From positions 1-24,736 of the forward strand of contig QYQI01000101.1 in NCBI GenBank assembly GCA_007280825.1: 24,736 bases of DNA, read 5' to 3'. Position numbers and translations under genes: made by a program. Positions 16,156 to 23,230 of this stretch are shown piece by piece. The notes beneath the pieces are model-generated. The model did no database searches. It was not told where the DNA came from and saw nothing but the letters and a program-made list of their open reading frames with translations. Within the stretch, counting starts at the first letter, position 1. Every line of letters begins with the position of its first letter. Origin of the DNA: Ignavibacteriales bacterium. GTDB lineage: Bacteria; Bacteroidota; Ignavibacteria; Ignavibacteriales; Melioribacteraceae.

Positions 16156-16536
16156 CGTTAATAATTTTGTTAGTTCTTCTTTAATTTTATTTGTTTCGTA
16201 AATAACCGTATTGTTTTTGAATCTTACGACTTGTAATCCTAAACTATTTAATATCTCTGTCCTTAGATTATCTTTGGGTAACTGATACTTGTGAATTTCT
16301 CCGTCAAGTTCCACTACAAGTTTTTTTTCATGACAATAAAAATCTGCAATAAAGAAAGATTCTTTCTCGCTGATATCATAAAAGATAGGATGTTGGCGTA
16401 AAAATTTCTTGCCTAAGAGCTTTCTATCTCTTACAAAATTCCAAAATATCTGTTCAACTTTTGTAGAATTCTTTCTTAGTTCACGTGCAATGGATTTAGC
16501 TAATAGAGCTAATTCTTTTCTCTTATTCAGACTCAC
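16144..16536 (-). CDS. DUF559 endonuclease-domain protein
   Basis: 130 residues, the usual size for DUF559, a small PD-(D/E)XK nuclease-like fold related to very-short-patch repair (Vsr) endonucleases. Visible conserved parts are STKVEQIFWNFVRDRKLLGKKF near 25-46, FIADFYCHEKKLVVELDG near 62-79 with the candidate catalytic Asp and Glu-x-Asp, DNLRTEILNSLGLQVVRF near 89-106, and a final NNTVI. No activity is established for the family as far as I recall. The start is a GTG at 16536; an ATG two bases upstream is out of frame. No good ribosome binding site is seen. The C-terminal NSP and the stop codon are encoded by the outer arm of the palindromic repeat that follows. It lies 15 bp after purM, so it is probably co-transcribed with it. 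Confidence 0.85.
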   Translation of the reverse strand: MSLNKRKELALLAKSIARELRKNSTKVEQIFWNFVRDRKLLGKKFLRQHPIFYDISEKESFFIADFYCHEKKLVVELDGEIHKYQLPKDNLRTEILNSLGLQVVRFKNNTVIYETNKIKEELTKLLTNSP

Positions 16537-16551
16537 ATTCTAAACCGTTTA

Positions 16552-17568
16552 TTAAATTACTTCACCTATAACAATTCCGTTTTCATTTATCTTATTTGAA
16601 AGAGAAAAAGTTTTATCAACATCATTTTTATCCACGATTGCAATCAAACCAATTCCTAAATTAAATACCTCTCTCATTTCTTCATCTGTAACTTTTCCAA
16701 TTTGTTGTATCAACTTAAAAATCGGTAGCACTTCCCAAGCATTCCAATCAATTTTTAATTGTAAATTTTTTGGAACAACACGTTTTGTGTTTCCAATAAT
16801 TCCTCCGCCGGTTATGTGTGAAAAAGCTTTCACAGAAATATTTTCCTTTAATTCCCAGATTAGTTTTAAATACGATCTATGAATTTTTAACAATTCTTCC
16901 CCGATGGAAAGTTCAAGTAGATCGTGTTTATCATTTACGGAAAATTTTTCTAACAGAATTTTTCTTACCAATGAATAACCATTAGTATGCAGTCCGGTAG
17001 ATTTATAACCAATTAATACATCACCTTTTTTCACATTGCGTCCGTCAATAATTTTTTCACGTTCTACAAATCCAACTATAGTTCCCGACATATCATACTC
17101 GTTCTCATCATAAAGTCCGGGCATCTCTGCTGTTTCACCACCGATCAAAGCAACATTATTTTCTTTACATGCAATTGAAAAACCTTTTATGATCTGTTCG
17201 GCTTTTTCCGGAAAGAGTTTTCCGAAGGCAAGGTAATCCATAAAATATTGCGGCTCTGCACCGCACACTGCTATATCATTCACACAATGATTCACTAAAT
17301 CTTGTCCGATTGTATCATGCTTATCCATTGCGAATGCAACTTTTAATTTTGTGCCGACACCATCAACACTTGAAACAAGAACTGGATTTTTCCATTTGTT
17401 AAGATCAATTCCATAGAATGCGCCGAAGTGTCCAATTCCGGAAAGGACATTTTTATTAAATGTTGATATTGCAAGCGATTTTATTTTTTCAACTGTTTCA
17501 TTGCCGGCTTGAATATTGACACCGGCAGATTTGTAAGTAGAATCCAACACAACTCCAGAAAAATTCAT
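16552..17568 (-). CDS. purM: Phosphoribosylformylglycinamidine cyclo-ligase (AIR synthetase)
   Basis: 338 residues, close to the 345 of E. coli PurM. It closes the imidazole ring in the fifth step of purine synthesis, using ATP. Motifs: the N-terminal YKSAGVNIQAGN with the family Y-x-x-A-G-V, SVDGVGTKLKVAF near 66-78, GQDLVNHCVNDIAVCGAEP near 88-106, IGGETAEMPGLY near 142-153, STGLHTNGYSLVRK near 188-201 and the C-terminal HITGGGIIGN. All the catalytic-domain blocks are present. No other purine genes are adjacent. The ATG at 17568 begins about 11 residues before the conserved YKSAGV, slightly longer than usual, but no better start lies between. It is the first gene of the minus-strand run that ends at prmA. 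Confidence 0.95.
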   Translation of the reverse strand: MNFSGVVLDSTYKSAGVNIQAGNETVEKIKSLAISTFNKNVLSGIGHFGAFYGIDLNKWKNPVLVSSVDGVGTKLKVAFAMDKHDTIGQDLVNHCVNDIAVCGAEPQYFMDYLAFGKLFPEKAEQIIKGFSIACKENNVALIGGETAEMPGLYDENEYDMSGTIVGFVEREKIIDGRNVKKGDVLIGYKSTGLHTNGYSLVRKILLEKFSVNDKHDLLELSIGEELLKIHRSYLKLIWELKENISVKAFSHITGGGIIGNTKRVVPKNLQLKIDWNAWEVLPIFKLIQQIGKVTDEEMREVFNLGIGLIAIVDKNDVDKTFSLSNKINENGIVIGEVI

Positions 17569-17650
17569 TTCAATGCAAAATATACGGAAAATCTTTTGCG
17601 AAACTTAAATGCACGGCTTTTTATGATATATATTCAATAATATAAAAGTT

Positions 17651-17671
17651 TAAGAAATGAAAAATTTCTTA
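17651..17671 (+). promoter_or_regulatory. AT-rich palindrome upstream of hrcA (possible operator or leader hairpin)
   Basis: TAAGAAAT and ATTTCTTA form a perfect 8-bp inverted repeat with a 5-base loop, followed by six T residues. It lies in the divergent purM-hrcA gap, where no plus-strand transcript is expected to end, so a terminator is unlikely. A TAACTTTG box (17680-17687), matching the Bacteroidetes -7 consensus TAnnTTTG, follows it. No CIRCE sequence (TTAGCACTC-N9-GAGTGCTAA) is present. Operator, promoter-proximal hairpin and chance are all possible. Confidence 0.35.
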
Positions 17672-17719
17672 TTTTTTAATAACTTTGAACCCGCTAAAAT
17701 TGAGTATGTTTGATTTACA

Positions 17720-18766
17720 ATGGAAGAATATCTATTAAAAGATAGAGAAAAAGCGATTCTCCGGTTTGTTATTCACCAGTTTATTCTAACAGCAAACCCG
17801 GTTGGTTCGCGTAACGTTTCGAAAAGATACGATCTGGGATTATCCCCAGCTTCCATTAGAAATGTTATGGCTGATCTGGAAGAATTAGGATATCTAAATC
17901 ATCCGCACACTTCAGCAGGCAGAGTTCCCACAGATAAAGGTTATCGTGTTTATGTTGATTCACTTATGGACCCTCCAAGACTTGAAGAAAAAGTAAAACA
18001 AATTATTGACGCTAATTTAGGTTCTGCAGCATCTGAAACGGAAGATCTTCTAAAAATTACCTCAAGCATTTTAAGTGAATTGACAAATCAACTTGCTATG
18101 GTAACGTATCCAAAATTTGAACAGGCGGTTCTGGAAAAAATTCAGATTGTTCAACTTTCATCAACAAGGATTTTGGTGGTTGTAAGTGTTCAATCGGGAT
18201 TAATAAAAACGATTACGCTTGAGATAGATGCTGAAGTAAAAGAAGAGCAGATAGTAATTGTTCAACAGCTTTTAAATGAACGTCTTTCCGGATTACGCTT
18301 TTCGGAAATAAGAAATACTATTGAAGATAGAGTTAAAGATTTTAATTCGGAAGTTTACAGACCGATCATACGTGTTTTTCTGGATTCGGTTGATAAAATA
18401 TTTACCGACTTAAGCAGTGAGAAAGCAATTATCTCCGGTACAAAAAATATTTTGATGCAGCCGGAATTTGAAGACTCACAAAATTTTCAAAGCGTTATCG
18501 AACTAGTTGAGAATAGAGATATCATCATTCACATTCTCGATAAAAATAAATCCATACCAATAAAAGATATTACCATTACAATTGGCGAAGAGAATCGTGA
18601 TGAAAAGTTATCAGAATACAGCATGATCACCAAAGAATATAAAATCGGCGATATGACGGGAACTCTTGGAATTATGGGACCGAAGAGAATGGATTATTCA
18701 AAAATTGTTGCCGCTGTAGTTTATATCGCTCAACAACTAACTCAAGAATTAACCAAACACAGATAG
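17720..18766 (+). CDS. hrcA: Heat-inducible transcription repressor HrcA
   Basis: 348 residues, normal for HrcA. The N-terminal winged helix carries PVGSRNVSKRYDLGLSPASI, then RNVMADLEELGYLNHPHTSAG and RVPTDKGYRVYVD, the most conserved stretch of the family. The central part is the GAF-like and insert domain. The C-terminus has IIGEENRDEKLSEYSMITKE-type text (TIGEENRDEKLSEYSMI) and LGIMGPKRMDYSKIV, both HrcA hallmarks. It normally binds the CIRCE operator before groESL and dnaK operons, and its folding depends on GroEL. It leads hrcA-grpE-dnaJ here, with grpE 10 bp downstream. The ATG has no strong ribosome binding site. The divergent gap to purM holds an AT-rich palindrome but no CIRCE. Confidence 0.96.
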   Translation: MEEYLLKDREKAILRFVIHQFILTANPVGSRNVSKRYDLGLSPASIRNVMADLEELGYLNHPHTSAGRVPTDKGYRVYVDSLMDPPRLEEKVKQIIDANLGSAASETEDLLKITSSILSELTNQLAMVTYPKFEQAVLEKIQIVQLSSTRILVVVSVQSGLIKTITLEIDAEVKEEQIVIVQQLLNERLSGLRFSEIRNTIEDRVKDFNSEVYRPIIRVFLDSVDKIFTDLSSEKAIISGTKNILMQPEFEDSQNFQSVIELVENRDIIIHILDKNKSIPIKDITITIGEENRDEKLSEYSMITKEYKIGDMTGTLGIMGPKRMDYSKIVAAVVYIAQQLTQELTKHR

Positions 18767-18776
18767 AAATTAATTT

Positions 18777-19433
18777 ATGGAAGAGAAGGAATTGAATAAA
18801 GAACAAAATACACAGCAAGAGAACGAAAATAATATTCCGATCGAGAGAGAAGGGACTTCTGAACAAAAAGCAGAAAATCAACAATCAGATATTGAATTAA
18901 AAATTGCAGAACTGGAATCAGCTCTTCAAAAAATTGCTGAGTTGGAAAAACAAAACTCGGAATTGAAAGATACTTTGCTTAGAAAAGTTGCAGAGTTTGA
19001 AAATTATAAACGACGCAATGAAAACGATCAACTAAATATTTTGAAATATGCGGCCGAGTCTTTCATCCGCAATGTTTTACAGGTTTATGATGACCTTGAA
19101 CGTTCGCTATCACATATTGATGATGAGAATAATATTGATTCAACAAAAAAAGGATTGTTGTTAGTCTTTGAAAAATTTGGAAAAATTCTAGAGAATCAAG
19201 GTGTAAAAAAAATAGATGCAAAAGGTAAACCGTTTGATGTTCATCTTCACGAAGCTTTGATGCAGCAGCCGGCCGAAGGAGTTGCTCCTCATACGGTACT
19301 AGACGTTCTTGAACCGGGTTACATGTATAAAGATCGAGTCTTAAGACATGCGAAAGTAATTGTGAGTTCGGAAACTGCTTCCAATGAAGAAATGAATTCC
19401 GAAGACCAATCAGATGATAATCAAGAAGGGTAA
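18777..19433 (+). CDS. grpE: GrpE nucleotide-exchange factor of DnaK
   Basis: 218 residues. The first 35 or so residues are acidic and Gln/Asn/Glu-rich and probably disordered. A long coiled coil follows (IAELESALQKIAELEKQNSE onward), then the conserved LLRKVAEFENYKRRNEND near 69-86 and AAESFIRNVLQVYDDLERSL near 92-111. The C-terminal beta wing has KPFDVHLHEALMQQPAEG and VLEPGYMYKDRVLRHAKVIV, the GrpE signature. It promotes ADP release from DnaK. The gene sits between hrcA and dnaJ with 10-bp and 7-bp gaps. The purine-rich end GAAGGGTAAG also supplies the dnaJ ribosome binding site. An acidic C-terminal tail of about 18 residues extends past the family core. Confidence 0.96.
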   Translation: MEEKELNKEQNTQQENENNIPIEREGTSEQKAENQQSDIELKIAELESALQKIAELEKQNSELKDTLLRKVAEFENYKRRNENDQLNILKYAAESFIRNVLQVYDDLERSLSHIDDENNIDSTKKGLLLVFEKFGKILENQGVKKIDAKGKPFDVHLHEALMQQPAEGVAPHTVLDVLEPGYMYKDRVLRHAKVIVSSETASNEEMNSEDQSDDNQEG

Positions 19434-19440
19434 GTAAAGA

Positions 19441-20565
19441 ATGGCAAAGAGAGATTATTACGAAATCTTAGGTGTTGGTAAGAGTGCATCTCAAGATGAA
19501 ATTAAAAAAGCTTATAGAAAACTTGCTATGCAATTTCATCCGGATCGTAATCCCGGAAATAAAGAATCAGAAGAAAATTTTAAGGAAGCGGCAGAAGCTT
19601 ACGAAGTTCTAAGCAATGATGAGAAACGTGCAAAGTATGATCGTTTTGGTCACAGCGGATTACGAGGCGGGCAAGATTTTCACAGTTACACAAATGTGAA
19701 TGATATCTTCTCACACTTCTCGGATATTTTTGGCGGAGCTTTCGGCGGTTCATCTATTTTTGATGATTTCTTTGGCGGCTCGTCTCAGCAAAGATCACGG
19801 CAGCGTTCAACCGGGCAGCCTGGTTCCGATCTAAAAATTACATTGAAGTTAACACTCGAAGAAATTGCTGCAGGCACTACAAAAAAAGTTAAGATCAAAA
19901 AATATAATAAGTGTACAACTTGCAACGGCACCGGTGCAAAAAGTTCTTCTGCATTTAAAACATGTTCGGTCTGCAGCGGTACCGGAGAAGTTCGTCAAGT
20001 ATCGAGATCAATATTCGGTCAGTTTGTTAACATAGCTCCGTGCAACAATTGCGGCGGTACAGGAAAAATAATTTCCGAACCATGCTCTACTTGTTCCGGA
20101 GACGGAAGGGTTCAAGATGAATCTACAATTAAGATAAATGTCCCGGCAGGTGTGTTCGATGGAAATTACATGACGTTACGCAGTGAAGGAAATGCCGGAA
20201 AAAACGGCGGACCTGCTGGCGACATAATTGTAATTTTCGAAGAGTTACATCATGAATTTTTTGCCCGCGATGGTGATAACGTAATTTATGAATTGTTCAT
20301 AAGTTTTCCGGAAGCAGTGTTAGGAACTGAAGTTGAAGTCCCTACATTAAATGGAAGAGCTAAATTAAAAATCGAGCCCGGGACTTTACCAGGGAAATTT
20401 CTAAAGATGCGGGAAAAAGGAATTCAACATCTTAACAGTCATGGTGCTGGTGATCAATTGGTAAAGATCAACATTCACGTTCCTAAAAATGTTACAGCAA
20501 AAGAAAAAGAAATGTTGAAAGAACTTCAGAAGCTGCCTAACATAAAAATTAGTGGTCAGCAGTAA
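19441..20565 (+). CDS. dnaJ: Chaperone DnaJ
   Basis: 374 residues, a full-length type I DnaJ (Hsp40). The J domain has HPD at 33-35, which stimulates DnaK ATPase. A Gly/Phe-rich region covers about 72-115. Four CxxCxGxG zinc-binding repeats begin at Cys158, Cys175, Cys201 and Cys215. The two beta-barrel peptide-binding domains follow ([32 protein letters not shown]). It delivers unfolded clients to DnaK. The ATG follows grpE by 7 bases, with GAAGGGTAAG as ribosome binding site. The set hrcA-grpE-dnaJ without dnaK is common; dnaK must be elsewhere in the genome. All key residues are present. Confidence 0.97.
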   Translation: MAKRDYYEILGVGKSASQDEIKKAYRKLAMQFHPDRNPGNKESEENFKEAAEAYEVLSNDEKRAKYDRFGHSGLRGGQDFHSYTNVNDIFSHFSDIFGGAFGGSSIFDDFFGGSSQQRSRQRSTGQPGSDLKITLKLTLEEIAAGTTKKVKIKKYNKCTTCNGTGAKSSSAFKTCSVCSGTGEVRQVSRSIFGQFVNIAPCNNCGGTGKIISEPCSTCSGDGRVQDESTIKINVPAGVFDGNYMTLRSEGNAGKNGGPAGDIIVIFEELHHEFFARDGDNVIYELFISFPEAVLGTEVEVPTLNGRAKLKIEPGTLPGKFLKMREKGIQHLNSHGAGDQLVKINIHVPKNVTAKEKEMLKELQKLPNIKISGQQ

Positions 20566-20616
20566 AAAATATCTCCTATTTTTCTTTATTCAGCCAATTA
20601 ATTAAACGGGGGGTTG

Positions 20617-21126
20617 ATGAAAGTATTAGAGAAGATTTCAAAGAAATTCGGTTTTACCCGCACAGAAACAAACGTAATTATTTTCATCTTATCTGCTTGT
20701 TTAATCGGTCTTGCTGTTAACATTTTCAAAAACATCAAAAATGATCAATCTTATCTTGAGTTTGATTATAAAAAGCAAGACAGTCTTTTCAATGCGGTTT
20801 CGAATGAACCATTAAATGGCGATTCAATTAAGAATAAAGAAGAAAAAAAGATTGATTCTCACCATGAACTTTTGGATTTTACTAAAGAGAAATTAACTAA
20901 TCCTAAAGCGGAAAAATCAACTTCATCATCGAAGATTATAAATATCAATACCGCGACAATTTCGGAATTGAGTTCATTACCCGGCATAGGTGAAAAAACA
21001 GCAAAAGGAATAATTGAGTATCGTGAGAAGCACAGTAGAATTAAGAATATAAGCGAACTATTAAAAGTAAAAGGAATCGGTAAAGCAAAGCTAAGCAAGA
21101 TCAAAGACAGAATATCAATCGAATAG
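20617..21126 (+). CDS. Membrane-anchored ComEA-like helix-hairpin-helix protein
   Basis: 169 residues from the ATG at 20617. A single hydrophobic segment (VIIFILSACLIGLAVNIF, about 20-37) follows a basic N-terminus, giving an N-in anchor. A polar, Lys/Asp/Ser-rich linker of about 70 residues precedes the C-terminal tandem helix-hairpin-helix domain: ININTATISELSSLPGIGEK and LLKVKGIGKAKLSKIKDRI. This matches ComEA, the DNA receptor of competence systems, which is anchored and exposes its HhH domain to the periplasm. The same architecture also occurs in uncharacterised Bacteroidota proteins, so a role in DNA uptake is inference. A TTG one codon upstream (20614) is in frame, but the G-run 20608-20613 fits the ATG better. 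It follows dnaJ by 51 bp. Confidence 0.8.
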   Translation: MKVLEKISKKFGFTRTETNVIIFILSACLIGLAVNIFKNIKNDQSYLEFDYKKQDSLFNAVSNEPLNGDSIKNKEEKKIDSHHELLDFTKEKLTNPKAEKSTSSSKIININTATISELSSLPGIGEKTAKGIIEYREKHSRIKNISELLKVKGIGKAKLSKIKDRISIE

Positions 21127-21164
21127 TTTTGCGGGATTAATAATTTTAAAAGAAAAAGAGATCA

Positions 21165-22079
21165 ATGTTTAATAATCATGCAGGAATAAATTTAACGGAA
21201 TCAAAACTGCAGCTTGTTGAAATCTGCTATAAAGAGGATTCATTTTTTTTAGAGAACGTTGAACAGGCAGTTCACTTTGAAAGTTTAACTCCCGATCTGA
21301 ACGAAAGCAAGATTATTACGATTTTGAATGAATCATATATTAAGATCACAAAGAAAAAAAAATTAAGTTCAAAAAATATATCATTTGCACTCCCGAATAA
21401 TTTTTTCAAAATTTTTGAAATCCCCTACGAAGAATCGCTTGTAAAAAAAGATTTGAACGAACACTTCCGTTGGGAAATCTCTGTGCTCTTTCCCGAATGC
21501 AATAAAGACAATTTTTATATTCAGCACGTTGAGGTTGATAAAAGTACGATTCGTACTGAAAAAAGAGCAATCATTTTTGCAATTGATAAGAACTTAATAA
21601 CCGCCATCAACAAATTTTGTATTCAAAATTTTCTCGAACTAAAATACATTGATAACGTTCATCTTGCTTCGAATGCATTTTTATATTTAGATAAACCTAA
21701 AACTGCAAATGAAATTTCTTTAAGCATTTATATTGATTCAAAATATTCTTCATTGTCGGCAATAGACGGAGTGTTTCCGTTCTATTTTAAGGTTTTGGAT
21801 CCCGAAGCACCGAATATGTTCGATGAATTAACATCAGCAGTAAATAAATTGAATGAGTTCAATTTATCATTGGGTGATTTCAAAAAAATACTGCTTTACG
21901 GACAAGATGTGACCGGAGAGTTTGAGAGCAAACTAAAAAATTTCTTTGGCCTTCCGCTGCATAAAGTTAATCCGTTTGAAAGATTAAAAGCGGAAGAAAG
22001 TTTGCTAAACAATCCGCTCTATAAATTCAAAAACAATTCATTCACCGCCGCTACGGGCATAGCAATTAGAATTGTCTGA
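21165..22079 (+). CDS. PilM-like actin-fold protein with degenerate nucleotide motifs
   Basis: 304 residues. The start GINLTESKLQLVEICYKED resembles the PilM phosphate-1 strand (G-I-D-x-x-x-S-x-K-L-V-E). FALPNNFFKIFEIPYEE, LNEHFRWEISVLFP, VHLASNAFLYL, VNPFERL near 270 and the terminal FTAATGIAIRIV follow the order of PilM/type IV pilus assembly proteins. The phosphate-2 position reads IYIDSKYSSLSAIDG, lacking the D-I-G-x-x-x-T of ATP-binding members, and the adenosine motif reads LLYGQD rather than a GG-containing turn. ATP binding is therefore doubtful. No pilN, pilO or pilQ is adjacent, but a ComEA-like gene precedes it by 38 bp. The stop overlaps the rsmD start by one base. Fold assignment is by motif order and is moderately sure. 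Confidence 0.65.
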   Translation: MFNNHAGINLTESKLQLVEICYKEDSFFLENVEQAVHFESLTPDLNESKIITILNESYIKITKKKKLSSKNISFALPNNFFKIFEIPYEESLVKKDLNEHFRWEISVLFPECNKDNFYIQHVEVDKSTIRTEKRAIIFAIDKNLITAINKFCIQNFLELKYIDNVHLASNAFLYLDKPKTANEISLSIYIDSKYSSLSAIDGVFPFYFKVLDPEAPNMFDELTSAVNKLNEFNLSLGDFKKILLYGQDVTGEFESKLKNFFGLPLHKVNPFERLKAEESLLNNPLYKFKNNSFTAATGIAIRIV

Positions 22080-22624
22080 TGAGAATCATAGCCGGCAAGT
22101 TCAAAGGAAGAACAATTAAATTCCCAAATTCAAAATTGGTTCGTCCTACAACTGATAAGACAAAAGAATCAATATTTAATTATTTAGTTCACTCAATAGA
22201 TTTTGACGGAATTAAAGTTTGCGATATCTACGCCGGATCAGGTTCGCTTGGATTAGAAGCATTAAGCCGCGGTGCTGAGGTTGTCCATTTTGTTGAGAAG
22301 GATTTTCATGTTTCTAAAATGCTGAATGAAAATATTGATTCTCTTGATGCGGGTGATTCATGTAAAATATTTCGGATGGATGCAGTTCGGTTTTCAAAAA
22401 CAACTGATCACGAACAATATGATCTGATACTTGCCGATCCGCCGTTTTTTAAGAACGATATTCATTCTGTGGTTAAAAATATTTTAGAAAAAAATTTTCT
22501 TAATGAAGATGGATTAATGTTAGTAGAAAGATCAGTTCAAACTAAGAAAGAAGATCAAGAAGCTTTTAATGTTGAGCCGTTCAAACGATTGGGCGACAGT
22601 TTGATCTATCAATTTAAATTGTGA
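22079..22624 (+). CDS. rsmD: 16S rRNA (guanine966-N2)-methyltransferase
   Basis: 181 residues, typical for RsmD. MRIIAGKFKGRTIKFP at the start and VRPTTDKTKESIFNYL (21-36) are family signatures. The SAM-binding motif is VCDIYAGSGSLGLEALSRGA (47-66), and the catalytic motif IV DPPF is at 120-123 in YDLILADPPFF. It methylates N2 of G966 in 16S rRNA during 30S assembly. TGA of the preceding gene and ATG share one base (ATGA-type), so translation is probably coupled. The pairing rsmD-coaD is widespread across bacteria and supports the call. Confidence 0.95.
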   Translation: MRIIAGKFKGRTIKFPNSKLVRPTTDKTKESIFNYLVHSIDFDGIKVCDIYAGSGSLGLEALSRGAEVVHFVEKDFHVSKMLNENIDSLDAGDSCKIFRMDAVRFSKTTDHEQYDLILADPPFFKNDIHSVVKNILEKNFLNEDGLMLVERSVQTKKEDQEAFNVEPFKRLGDSLIYQFKL

Positions 22625-22699
22625 AATAACTTTCATTAAATGATTTTTTATTGAATCTAAAGAATTATATTTTATCAACAACAAAATCAGAGAATTATC

Positions 22700-23182
22700 A
22701 TGGCTAAAGTAATTTATCCCGGAACATTCGACCCCGTAACCAACGGTCACATTGATATTGTTAGTCGTGCTGTTGAACTGTTTGATCAGGTAATTGTAAC
22801 AGTAGCCAAGAATCCCGGAAAGACAGCTCTCTTTACAGTTGAAGAGCGTGTAGAAATGCTGAAGGAAAGTTTTAAGGATCTAGCAAAAGTTGTAGTTGAT
22901 TCATTTGACGGTTTAGTTGTTGATCATGCAAGAAATTTAAATGCCATAGGAATAATTCGCGGACTTCGTGCAATAAGTGATTTCGAATATGAATTCCAGA
23001 TGGCATTAATGAACCGCAAACTTGCCGGAGAGATTACAACAATTCTTTTGATGCCGCATGCAAAATATACTTATCTAAATTCAACAATAGTGCGTAACCT
23101 TGCACAATTTCAAGGCGATATTTCCGAATTCGTTCCACCGATTGTTGTCGAAAAACTTAAATTGAAATTTCCGCATAAATAA
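22700..23182 (+). CDS. coaD: Phosphopantetheine adenylyltransferase
   Basis: 160 residues, exactly the family size. The nucleotidyltransferase (T/H)xGH motif is T14-N-G-H17 in GTFDPVTNGHIDIV. FDGLVVDHARNLNAIGIIRG with RAISDFEYEFQMALMNRKL is the substrate-binding block, and NSTIVRNLAQFQGDISEFVP replaces the usual SSSxVRE with the same arginine. The enzyme transfers AMP to 4'-phosphopantetheine, the rate-limiting fourth step of coenzyme A synthesis. It follows rsmD by 75 bp, a gap that may carry its own promoter, although none is convincing. A hairpin terminator follows directly. Confidence 0.96.
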   Translation: MAKVIYPGTFDPVTNGHIDIVSRAVELFDQVIVTVAKNPGKTALFTVEERVEMLKESFKDLAKVVVDSFDGLVVDHARNLNAIGIIRGLRAISDFEYEFQMALMNRKLAGEITTILLMPHAKYTYLNSTIVRNLAQFQGDISEFVPPIVVEKLKLKFPHK

Positions 23183-23183
23183 T

Positions 23184-23213
23184 AAGTCCAAATTACTTTG
23201 GGACTTTTTATTT
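23184..23213 (+). terminator. Rho-independent terminator after coaD
   Basis: AAGTCC (23184-23189) pairs with GGACTT (23201-23206). After an A-G mismatch AA pairs with TT, leaving a loop of about six bases. The T-run TTTTTA continues from the descending arm. It begins one base after the coaD stop and separates coaD from the convergent symporter gene. Confidence 0.6.
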
Positions 23214-23230
23214 CTTACTTCTGCATTAAA

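Noticed and set aside
22625..22699. Promoter for coaD in the rsmD-coaD gap
   Set aside because: TTGAAT and TATATT occur but are only 9 bases apart; no pair with acceptable spacing was found.
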